Origin: Doryteuthis pealeii
Taxonomy: Eukaryota > Mollusca > Cephalopoda > Myopsida > Loliginidae
Assembly: GCA_023376005.1 (NCBI GenBank)
Contig: CM042147.1
Location: 118,562,912 to 118,626,911, forward strand
Reading direction: 5' to 3'
DNA: 64,000 nucleotides
Position numbers and translations under genes: made by a program
Shown: piece by piece, positions 36,575-44,759 of the stretch
Layout: every line of letters starts with the position of its first letter
Numbering within the stretch: position 1 is the first letter of the stretch
Notes under the pieces: generated by a model
The model's database searches: none
The model's input: the letters and a program-made list of their open reading frames with translations, nothing else
Told to the model about the DNA's origin: nothing

Positions 36575-37051
36575 TATGCTGATAGGTAGGCTGCCTACGT
36601 CACCAACAAAGTATGTCATACACCATTGTACAAAATTTATGAAGGTGCGTAGCATTAAGGTTAGTCGTAGGAAATGGACTGATCAACACAAGTTCAAATC
36701 CTAGACGAAACTGCTTGCATTTCATATAGCACTAATACCCTTGGAAAGGTATGAATCCATCTATACTCCAGCATTGGGTAAATAGTAGAGCAGACTGGGC
36801 TCTTCAACCTTGGTAAGGCAACCTGTCTAGGAGAAGGAAAACTCTGAATTCAAACCTGTTAAACTCTGCTTAAGAAATTGACCTTGTGTTGTATCCTGCT
36901 CGTGCGGAAGGGTTGGTAAAAATATATATAATATAAATATAATAAAATAAAATAAATATAAAGGTTTTACATATCTATTTATTTGGTGACAAAGGAACAT
37001 TCATGACCATATTGGTTTCATGCGAGGCAATTGTCAGGTGAAGATGTTTCA

Positions 37052-37082
<31 letters not shown>

Positions 37083-37319
37083 TTATATTTTAAAATTTTT
37101 TTTATTGTAACATCTTCACCTGACTATTGCCTCACATGAAACCAATATGGTCGTGAATGTTCCTTTGTCACCAAATAAATAGATATGTAAAACCTTTATA
37201 TATTTATTTTATTATATTATATAACAGCTCTATCTCATATTGAGCACTCTACCAATAATACTACCTTTGGTACACCGTTCCAGCAAAAGATGAAACTGTG
37301 ACCATCCACACTATACACA

Positions 37320-37356
<37 letters not shown>

Positions 37357-40300
37357 AAATGTTACATCTAATAATTGTGGCCAAATTTGTAGAAATACTT
37401 TTTTTTTTAACCTTAGGGTGAGTTTGGACCTTTTGAAGCAGGAATGCCAACATCTGTCCCCCTGTGGTTGGCCGTTAATTTCAAACAAAGACGACGTGCA
37501 CGTATTCTGCCTCCAAGTTGGATGAATGTTGGTAAGAAAATATGGTTTTTGCATAAAATATTATTGTATTAGTATTACTATATATATACTGTCATATTAT
37601 ATAATAATTCATACTATATATGTTGAATTTTATTTTACGTGTGTGTATTATATATAATTAGCAAGACCTGTGGATATACCACAATGATAATTTAATTATT
37701 ACAATGTTTGATAGGTTTACTTAAGAGCTATTGCAAAATAGTTCAATTTGTAAGAAATATAATAATTTGGATTTAACTCTCACTCTTTTTTTTTTTTCTT
37801 TCTTTCCATCTTTCTATTATGTTTGATTGAAACAGATTAGCATTATCGCTTTTGTGCGCTCACCCCCTCTTTCTTTCTTTCTTATATTTTTTTTTTGTAT
37901 AGCATGTACTTTTTCTTCCCTTCCTTTCTTTATAATAAAAACAGAATGGTCCATTATTTAGCTGAGGTGATGACACTCATAATAAATAAGAATTCGGTGG
38001 ATAAGCAACACCAGATAATCAGGATTTACATTTTTGCATTTTATGTTGGGTGATTTGGACAGTCTCATTTTTAACCAGAGGTTGTTGCAAGATGATAATG
38101 GTTGTACTATTAATGAACTTGCCCTCACTAACTCAGCGTATGAGTAGCACAGGGATCTGTGTGGTAAAGTGAAGATCTGATGGTAGGTGTGGCGATCTGC
38201 CTCTTGGTCTAGTACTAGTGAAAAGGGGATAGATTCCCTCGCTGTCTGGCAAGATACCGACTTTAGGCCACCCCCGACGACTTAGTATATATAATTTGAA
38301 ACAAATGTGTCCAAATTCCCAGCCTCTGTTCAGCATCTCCATTCCTTTCTGATGAATGTTGAATGATATATATATATATTTACCAAACCCCTCCGCATGA
38401 GCAGGATGTGACACAAGGTCAATTTCTTAAGCGGAGTTCAACAGGTTTGAATTCAGAGTTTTCCTTCTCCTAGACCAGTTGCCTAACCAAGGTTAAAGAG
38501 CACAGTCTGCCTTACTATTTATCCATAGCTGGAGGGAGAGTAGGATTCATACCTTTCCCAAGGGTATTAGCGCAAAGTGAAATGCAATTACCACATCCAG
38601 GATTTGAACATGGGGCGACGAGTCCATTCCCATGACTTTAACCATTACACCACGCGCTTCTTGTTGAATGATATAAAATGTAATTTAGTTAGCTTAGTTT
38701 ATCCCTAAACCAGAGTTATGGGCTGTCAAGTGGGAATCAAACTTAGAAATGAATGGTCTGCTCTCTGAGATTTGCTAACTTTTACACTATGTGAGATTTA
38801 ATGCTTCCTCAAAAACAAATACAAAATAAGAAAAAAAAACAGATATATAAATATATAGATGATTATTTTGATTTTCATTTAAAAATATAATTAGGTTCCT
38901 ATGGGTACAGATACTACACTCTGATCCTTGACAGGGTGCATAAATACTACACTTTCATCTTGGTAGAAATGGAACCAAAAAAAGTCACACTGTTCTTTAT
39001 CAATCTAAGGATATGATTTTTATAGGTTTGTTACACAGCTAAAATGGCACATTGTAAGTGATGTTTTTTGATAGCACAATAACATTAAAATTTGACTTAG
39101 AGCTTCATTCAAAATGTTGACCATTCTCTAAAATTCCCTCTATTAACTCTCCGCCCTGTTGGCTGGGACGTTAGAATACACCTCTGCAGAGGGGTAAGAC
39201 TCCCCCAATGGGGCCACCTGTTGGCCGTGGGTGCCGACCCGTGATGCTTAAGGATAGAGCCCAGGTGGATGAGCAGTTCATGACATGCAATACTCCACTT
39301 TGGCCCTATCTTGGGCTAGACGGGCGGTCGGAGAGGCCCCTCCGATCAATCGGCTGGTCACGTCAACCTAGCACCTATATGATTTTCCCAACCCTATTGC
39401 CCTTATGGCAAGCCCCAACCCTTTTATCATATGGTGCTAGAAGGCGGTGGCTGCGGGTCTACATGTCCTGGGAATGACGTTAAACTCTATCTGATGGTGA
39501 GGTTCCAGTTTTGGAGGTTTGGGGAATGTGGAGCACCCCTTCATCACCATTGCTCCCAGGTCCACTCTGACCCGGAGTGGTAGTACCTGTTAGGGTCCCA
39601 TCTATGGGTTAAATAGAAAAACGGAAGTTGATAAACAAAATTGTATTATCCATTAAGAATTGATTTATTTCAAAACTTTATCGGCATTAGATGACCCACT
39701 GAGGTTGATATGCCGTAAAACTAAACAAACCAAACCAAATCTATTAACTCTTAAAATCCTGTTGAGAAATTTTTAAAGTCCAGAGCCCCATTTCTATAAG
39801 GATTTATCAAAAATGGCTAAAAATGGCCTTTTTCATTTAAAGTTACCTGTTATTTCCCTTTAATCAAAGACTTTTAAATATGTTTAATATTATATTTAAA
39901 CAAAGGCTATCATTTGGGGTAGATTAGGAAAATAAATGTAACTTCTGGCCAGGTGGTATGAGGTGGTATAGGACGTTAAGAGTTAAAGATATGAGTTATT
40001 TTTATTGTGCCTTTTTGATAAGATCTCCATTGTTCCGGGTGGGGGCACTTCTTCACTAAACATGTGCATCTTTTTTCTATGATTTTTGGCTGTTAATTCC
40101 AATGTTAACCATCATTATAATAATGTTTCATTCACAAAGAAAGACAAGGTATTAGTGTTAGTGTGTTTATATATACTAGACAAAATGTGACCCATTGGGT
40201 CACCCATTCAGCTCTGGGTAGATAATTGAGATTAGGGAAAAGCGAGTTTGCAAAGTGAAAAATATTTTTAAAAATATAAATAATAATAAATACGGCTGGA

Positions 40301-40733
40301 CAAAACATTAAAATCATTTTGTATGTTAAGCTTTCTGAGAAAGGGAATGTTTGACATCTTGTGAAATTTAACATAGAATTTCAAATTCTCCCACTTGTGT
40401 AATGCCATTTTGTTTAGGATAGGTATAATTAACAACACAGGAACATGTATCATACATCAAAATGAAGCTGGTCCTCTGTGGATCACATCCCTACTTCTCC
40501 ACCATCATTGGGAAAAAAAGTGATAGGCAGAAAGTAAAGTAAGAGATTGGTCAGTTTTTGACTTAATTGCAAATTACGACTAATTAGAACCAATGAAAAC
40601 AGATTTTTTTTTTCAAACATTATTCAAGCTTAAAAGTCAGGAATAATTTAGTATAATTTTCATGTTATTAAACTAAATAGGAAAAAAGCCTTCGGGAACC
40701 AAAAGTTGATTTGCTCAGCTTTAGTATAATAGT

Positions 40734-40773
<40 letters not shown>

Positions 40774-42629
40774 GATTTTTGTTACAGAGGACTTGCAGAT
40801 GAAGAAACAAGAAGAAATGGACAGTAAATTCTTTACTAAGATGCCTTGCCCTCATTACATTGAAGTTGCTCAGCTTCTACTGAAATAGTAGGTTTTTTTC
40901 ATACTCTTAATTTTTTGTTATTAAATCAAATGCTTTTTTTTTTTTTTAATCTGTTTTTTATTTATTTTATGCTATCTATTACTGTTGGTATAAGCACAAA
41001 AGATTTTTTTTTTTTTAAATAAAAAACTATTGAATAAAATGTCACATAAAAATTAATATATGGACTTCATAAAATAAAGATTTTCATTAAAAGATTTTTT
41101 TTTAAATTTGTTAATTAATTTTTAAAGTTCATATGTTAATTTTACAAAGAATTTACATTTTCAGACTAATTTATTAGTTTTTGGAGCTCTTCACAGAATT
41201 GCGTCCTGGCCTCCTGCCATAAAAAATGCTAAGCGGTGCCAGCTCAAAAAAAAATATCCCTAGCTGAAGTGGTGCCTGCTGAAAAAAACAAGCAGCACTT
41301 AAGGCATTTTTCCCGAAAAGTTAATGTGATATTTACTCCCCAGTCTTTTTTCGACAAGTAAATATTTTAATCCTTCTCTTTTAAATATATGGGGGTGGGG
41401 CTAAATATTTACATTTAATTGTTGATAAAAATATGGCTTACTTTTAACACCTTCAAACCACTAAAAAAAAAGGCATTTGTCGATAAAAACGCCTTCAATT
41501 CGCTAAAAAAGTTTGTTTTTTTTTTTTTAGTATTTTCATTTCATTTTAATATCTTTGTTTTTCAACAATCAATTACAAATAAAAAAAATCTTCAGCTAGG
41601 GACTTTTTTTTGAGCTGGCACCGCTTAGTGTTTTTTAAGGCAGGAGGTCGGGACACAATTCTACAAAGAGCCCAGAGTTTTTTTTTTCATTAAAAGAAAA
41701 CAACCTTTTTTTGTTTTTTCATGTTAACATCATTGCCTGAAAAATCTCTTTTCTTTTTTTCTTATAAATAATTTGGTGTTAAAAAAAAGATTGTTTTGTT
41801 TTATTATTATAACTAGTGCCCAAGAAGATATTCCAAAAGCTGATGAAGTAAAAACTTTAATCAAAGATATCTGGGATCTTCGAGTGGCCAAACTTCGGAG
41901 CAGTATTGACACCTTAATCAAAAGTGAAGCCACACATGCTAAGGTAAAATTTTCAATCATTATTTCCACTTTCCTTTCATTTAATAATAGAATACACTTA
42001 AATTGGCTCTAAATAATTGGTTCAATTGTACTAGGGTTAGTCAAAAAGTAATGCCATTTTGTTTAGGACAGGTATTGTTACCAACACGGAAACATATATC
42101 ATACATCAAAATGAAGCTGGTCCTCTGGATCACATCCTTGTTTCTCTCAGTAACAATGTTCCACCTTTGAATGAGAGTATCTATCCCATCCCTGTAAAAT
42201 TCTGTTGACTGTTCTTTGAGCCACTTCTTGAATATTATTTGGATATAACTTTACAGCTACCCTTGGACACTTTAATGTTTAATGATTACATTTAATTGAA
42301 CAATAATTTTAGAGTTTGCCAATAAAGAAGAAATTCACTCATCCTCTAATAGTTTAGGATTTCATTTTACTAAGCATTTCATTAACAAATATATTAATTC
42401 ATGATATTTGTTGGATTCTAACATCTTCAACACTTGGCAAAGACGGTAATCTGAGTATTAGCTACATAAATGAAAGTAATCTCCCCTTGTTTGTTTCACT
42501 TTGAGGAAGCCATGTTTTGGTCGGCCATTTTCATTTCACCGTAAATCGACATTGAAAATACAAATTTGTTTGAATCAATACAACTGTATGTTTTAACACA
42601 AAAATATCATAAAATGTGTTTGGCTAGGA

Positions 42630-42683
<54 letters not shown>

Positions 42684-43562
42684 CAGCTTTCTAAAATTAT
42701 GTTCTATGTATAATAGTATATAGGGTACACACCTAATAACTCTCTCCCTTAAACAAGGACCATAGTGAAGGTTAAATATTAGCTTATTTCCATGAATATA
42801 TATATATAACCATTTGTAAAAGAGATATATATCCTATCACTGATATTGAGCACTCTTTATTTATAGTTATAGAAAACTTATCTATCTATAACAAATTAAT
42901 CACTATTGCAATTTAAAAAAAAAATTTTAATCACTGTTGCAATTTAAAAAAAAATTTTTTTAGTGTATTTCTGTCATGTGCTATTGACACATTTTGAGTT
43001 CTAAAATTTAAAAACTGACAATCTAGCTATAATTGTTTTTCTAGTTTTTTTAGTGTATTTCTGTCATGTGCTATTGACACATTTTGAGTTCTAAAAGTCA
43101 TTTTCATTTAAAAAAAAAAAAAAAAAAAAAAACTGACAGACAAAATTTTTTTCTAGCTAAATCACCTGACTAAATTTTTTTAGTGTATTTCTGTCATGTG
43201 CTATTGACACATTTCGAGTTCTAAAAGTCTGGTATAATTATTTGAGATTTTCATTTAAAAAAAAAAAAAAAAAAAAACTGACAAAGGCCTGACTAAATTT
43301 TTAGTGTATTTCTGTCATGTGCTATTGACACATTTTGAGTTCTAAAGTCTGGTATAATTATTGAGATTTTCATTTAAAAAAAAAAAAAAAAAACTGACAA
43401 CCTGGCTATGATTGATTTTGTTTATTTTTGTTCTAGCTGAATCACCTGACTTTAATGGAGATCAATTCTGTACGTCCCGTCCTAACAAGTGCTATGGATC
43501 AAATGCATATACTTCGAACCAACATTCACCATCAGGAAACTGCTTCTTCCCAAGATCCTTAA
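33855..43562 (+). CDS. GINS2: GINS complex subunit 2 (PSF2), five coding exons
   Basis: Joining 33855-33944, 37417-37531, 40788-40887, 41817-41943 and 43437-43562 gives 185 codons plus TAA, the length of human PSF2, with GT/AG at every junction and matching phases. The protein starts [17 protein letters not shown] and contains IYLI, a G-x-x-GPF motif, [20 protein letters not shown] and [13 protein letters not shown], all hallmarks of PSF2. Known role of the family: with SLD5, PSF1 and PSF3 it forms GINS, which joins CDC45 and MCM2-7 in the nuclear CMG helicase for origin firing and fork progression. In PSF2 the small beta-rich B domain comes first (about residues 1-60) and the helical A domain follows (about 65-170). 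All exons are intact and no frameshift is seen. It is convergent with ZFTRAF1 downstream. The identification is secure; the exact start codon is less so, because an in-frame ATG lies 8 codons upstream. Confidence 0.96.
34548..34976. mobile_element. TIR element T1 in GINS2 intron 1
   Basis: About 110-base inverted arms (GTCCCGGCTTCCTGCC ... CCGAAGTGGTGTCACTT and complement) flank a centre with CCAACCCCAACCCTAAC and ACCCCAACCCTAACCC, which are telomere-like. No transposase is present. Confidence 0.65.
35340..35905 (+). mobile_element. Retroposon family R1 copy interrupted by a MITE
   Basis: The R1 sequence is split between 35467 and 35832 by a 356-bp insertion that carries inverted ends and an 8-bp duplication. 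The remaining 3' part is diverged. Confidence 0.6.
35468..35823. mobile_element. hAT-like MITE with 8-bp target duplication
   Basis: The ends are AGTACCATTATAGTA and (reverse) AGTGCCGTTATAGTA. The insertion is flanked by GTTCCATC at 35460-35467 and 35824-35831. Intact R1 copies give the empty site (GGTCCCATCTATGGG). An 8-bp duplication and short inverted ends fit hAT-type elements; no transposase is present. Confidence 0.65.
36115..36161. repeat. (TA)n microsatellite in GINS2 intron 1
   Basis: About 22 TA units at the end of the dispersed repeat 36150-36490. Confidence 0.9.
36150..36490 (-). repeat. Dispersed repeat, minus-strand copy in GINS2 intron 1
   Basis: It is the reverse counterpart of 17041-17298 and is also adjacent to (TA)n. 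Confidence 0.5.
36471..36592. repeat. Self-complementary (CT)n(TA)n(GA)n palindrome
   Basis: ACCTATCAGCATCTC, then (TC)n, (TA)n, (GA)n, then ATATGCTGATAGGT. Both the microsatellite and its unique flanks are inverted. Confidence 0.75.
36645..36922 (+). mobile_element. SINE S1 copy in GINS2 intron 1
   Basis: It is near full length, with B-box AAGTTCAAATCC and the end GTGCGGAAGGGTTGG, followed by AT-rich sequence. Confidence 0.7.
37000..37042 (-). ncRNA. Hammerhead-like motif, decayed core, left arm of palindrome
   Basis: This is the mirror of 37115-37157 with core CUGACAA, helix II UGC/GCA, helix III ACCA/UGGU and GUC. One helix I pair is lost. Confidence 0.4.
37115..37157 (+). ncRNA. Hammerhead-like motif, decayed core, right arm of palindrome
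   Basis: Helix I UUCAC/GUGAA (five pairs), core CUGACUA (G8 lost), short helix II, GAA, helix III ACCA/UGGU with AUA loop, then C (GUC). The three-way junction is intact, but the core change should abolish cleavage. Confidence 0.45.
37417..37531 (+). CDS. GINS2: GINS2 coding exon 2
   Basis: This exon encodes residues 31-68 plus the first base of codon 69. The acceptor is AACCTTAG|GGTGAG and the donor is GTTG|GTAAGA. It carries the conserved [19 protein letters not shown] and LPPSWM segments that end the B domain and lead into the A domain. Intron 1 before it is about 3.5 kb and contains a palindromic hammerhead-like element (36955-37205). Confidence 0.95.
38120..38285 (+). mobile_element. 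SINE S2 body, 5' truncated
   Basis: It matches the S2 body from CTAACTCAGCGTATGAGTA to CGACTTTAGGCCACCC. Confidence 0.6.
38382..38660 (-). mobile_element. SINE S1 copy in GINS2 intron 2
   Basis: Near full-length minus-strand copy from ACCAAACCCCTCCGCATGAG to CATTACACCACGCGCTTC. Confidence 0.7.
39120..39740 (+). mobile_element. Retroposon family R1, longest copy
   Basis: About 620 bases run from a GC-rich 5' part (near 39140-39360) through TGGTAGTACCTGTTAGGGTC to GTTGATATGCCGTAAAAC and an A-rich tail. It defines the family's extent here. It sits in GINS2 intron 2. No coding sequence was recognised in it. Confidence 0.65.
39740..39990 (+). repeat. Uninterrupted copy of the 430-670 repeat
   Basis: It gives the pre-insertion form of the site occupied by the SINE at 689-972. 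It follows directly on an R1 copy. Confidence 0.6.
40398..40500 (-). pseudogene. Short mariner-like fragment in GINS2 intron 2
   Basis: This segment is closely similar to 42047-42150 (shared GCCATTTTGTTTAGGA and CATACATCAAAATGAAGCTG) and is therefore a second remnant of the same mariner family. Confidence 0.5.
40788..40887 (+). CDS. GINS2: GINS2 coding exon 3
   Basis: The acceptor is TTGTTACAG|AGGACT and the donor is AAATA|GTAGGT. It encodes [20 protein letters not shown] followed by [13 protein letters not shown], the start of the helical A domain. A (TA)n tract ends about 20 bases before the acceptor. Confidence 0.94.
41180..41672. mobile_element. TIR element T1 in GINS2 intron 3
   Basis: The arms AGAATTGCGTCCTGGCCTCC and (reverse) AGAATTGTGTCCCGACCTCC belong to the same family as 34548-34976. 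It fills about half of intron 3, close to exon 4. Confidence 0.6.
41817..41943 (+). CDS. GINS2: GINS2 coding exon 4
   Basis: The acceptor is ATAACTAG|TGCCC and the donor is GCTAAG|GTAAAA in phase 0. It encodes [20 protein letters not shown] and then DLRVAKLR...THAK, which matches the IPKADE...LVKDMWDTRIAKLR region of vertebrate PSF2. A palindromic TIR element ends only about 150 bases upstream, in intron 3. Confidence 0.95.
42031..42250 (-). pseudogene. Mariner-like transposase C-terminal fragment with terminus, in GINS2 intron 4
   Basis: The plus strand begins TTAGTCAAAAAGTAATGCC, a mariner-type terminus, and the minus strand reads [20 protein letters not shown] then [11 protein letters not shown], the typical mariner C-terminal motif. 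Only the end of the element remains. A related shorter piece is at 40398-40500. Confidence 0.55.
42447..42630 (+). mobile_element. Half copy of the 27962-28295 hairpin element
   Basis: It carries one arm (ATTAGCTACATAAATGAAAG to CATTTCACCGTAAA) and the loop sequence, then stops next to a long (TA)n tract in GINS2 intron 4. Confidence 0.6.
42635..42682. repeat. (TA)n microsatellite in GINS2 intron 4
   Basis: About 24 TA units adjoining the half hairpin element. Confidence 0.9.
42710..42807 (+). repeat. 95-bp repeat flanking GINS2 exon 5, copy 1
   Basis: AATAGTATATAGG to TTTCCATGAATATATATA is repeated nearly identically at 44090-44190. The two copies lie on either side of the last GINS2 exon. 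Confidence 0.6.
42905..43400 (+). repeat. Minisatellite in GINS2 intron 4 next to exon 5
   Basis: Four copies of AGTGTATTTCTGTCATGTGC-CTATTGACACATT occur at 42962, 43052, 43182 and 43303, most followed by poly(A) and ACTGACA. One unit includes CTAGCTAAATCACCTGACT (43153-43171), a copy of the exon 5 splice acceptor. Confidence 0.75.
43437..43562 (+). CDS. GINS2: GINS2 coding exon 5 and stop codon
   Basis: The acceptor is TTGTTCTAG|CTGAATCACC. The exon encodes [20 protein letters not shown], then [20 protein letters not shown] and P, then TAA at 43560-43562. The ending resembles the ...SQDF tail of human PSF2. A minisatellite immediately upstream contains a near-copy of this splice site (43153-43171). 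Confidence 0.95.
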   Translation: MNHLTLMEINSVRPVLTSAMDQMHILRTNIHHQETASSQDP

Positions 43563-43673
43563 AAGAAAAGGAGACAAAACCCAAGAAAGTTATTTCTTTT
43601 TTCTTGCTTTTATTTTAAAACATTCTATATAAAGAGTTATTGATTTCAATGTATTAATTGGTTATGTTCAATT

Positions 43674-43679
43674 ATTAAA
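43674..43679 (+). terminator. Candidate poly(A) signal of GINS2 (ATTAAA)
   Basis: ATTAAA lies about 112 bases after the GINS2 stop codon and before the LINE fragment at 43748. No canonical AATAAA occurs in the interval, so this variant is the best candidate. Confidence 0.4.
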
Positions 43680-43747
43680 CCAGGGCATTTGTCTGTTAAT
43701 GTTATTACTATATCTAATATTGGTTTCACTTTTACCTTCCATGGCTT

Positions 43748-44045
43748 ATTGATAATGAAATTTATTGTGTACAGTGCTCAGGTGTACCACAACTCATAAA
43801 AGTCTCATGTCAAGTACACAGAATAATGTATTAGTGTCAGAAACATGGACAGTTTACAGTAGTAATATGCATGTATGTGTGTGCATATGTGTGTGGAGAG
43901 GGGCATCAGGTATAGTATCGGCGGACTACAGGAAGCATGGAGGCTTTGAAAGAATCAGTGTTTCGGCAGCCTACAACAGATGCGGGCAGTTTATTCCATG
44001 CCTCCGCAATTCTGAGCGTGAAAAAATGTTTCCAAAAATCACGTG
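43748..44045 (-). pseudogene. CR1/jockey-like LINE 3' end, second copy
   Basis: This is clearly similar to 16594-16860, including the 3' terminus ATAAATTTCATTATCAA. It begins within 200 bases of the GINS2 stop codon, so it may lie close to the gene's transcript end. Confidence 0.6.
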
Positions 44046-44089
44046 AGTCTCAGCTTCTGGTTTATTGATATTGTTAATGAAAGTATATA

Positions 44090-44175
44090 TAATAGTATAT
44101 AGGTTACACACCTAATAACCTCTCTCCCTTAAACAAGGACCATAGTCAAGGTTAAATATTAGCTTATTTCCATGA

Positions 44176-44190
<15 letters not shown>
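44090..44190 (+). repeat. 95-bp repeat flanking GINS2 exon 5, copy 2
   Basis: It is nearly identical to 42710-42807. Confidence 0.6.
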
Positions 44191-44209
<19 letters not shown>

Positions 44210-44220
44210 AATAAATAAAG

Positions 44221-44437
44221 GGCTGTTTTAGCTTAATCGGTAGAGCGTCTGACTAGGAAAACAAGGTTCCGAGTTTGATACTAGCCCTCGCCAACTCAGC
44301 GTATGAGTAACACAGATCTGTGCGGTAAAGTGGGGAGCCTCAGATGCCAAAAACAATCTCCTTAGTTTAGTGCTGCTAGTGAAAAGGGGATAGACTCCCT
44401 CATTGTCAGGCTGATACCGACTTTAGGCCACCCCAAT
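44221..44437 (+). mobile_element. Second tRNA-derived SINE family (S2)
   Basis: The head is very tRNA-like: TAGCTTAATCGGTAGAGCG (44229-44247) and GGTTCCGAGTTTGAT (44265-44279). A non-tRNA body of about 150 bases ends GACTTTAGGCCACCCC. A 5'-truncated copy is at 38120-38285. It lacks a proper acceptor stem, so it is a SINE and not a tRNA gene. Confidence 0.7.
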
Positions 44438-44759
44438 GACTATACTTACTAATAAATATAGCACACTTTATCAATATTACACCGTTTCACAATTTTTACC
44501 TAGTGTAACGAATTTTGTTAATTTATTCACAACACCACAATGTTTGACTAGTTTTGCTCTTCATTTGGCTTTTGGTTCAAAATCCCACAACAGGTTTAAT
44601 ATATACACTTATTCTGATAATAATAATAATATTAAAAAGATGGAGGTTAATAAAAATGACCTTTCTGAGTATAGAATAAGAAGAATACTTATATGTAAGG
44701 TTTTTGATTGAAAGCTTTAATTTTATGGGATAAATTCACTTTTCCCTTGACAAATGGTC

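Larger units (their letters stand above)
36955..37205. mobile_element. (TA)-centred palindrome with opposed hammerhead-like motifs, GINS2 intron 1
   Basis: About 100-base arms (AAGGTTTTACATATCTATTT and complement) face each other around a (TA)n centre. Each arm carries a decayed hammerhead-like motif in the outward orientation (37000-37042 minus, 37115-37157 plus). Confidence 0.65.

Noticed and set aside
44221..44295. Possible functional tRNA gene
   Set aside because: A and B boxes are good, but the acceptor stem does not pair and the sequence runs on into a repeated body, so it is a SINE.
44436..44711. 91-codon open frame after SINE S2
   Set aside because: Low-complexity Asn-rich translation in AT-rich DNA with no recognisable domain.
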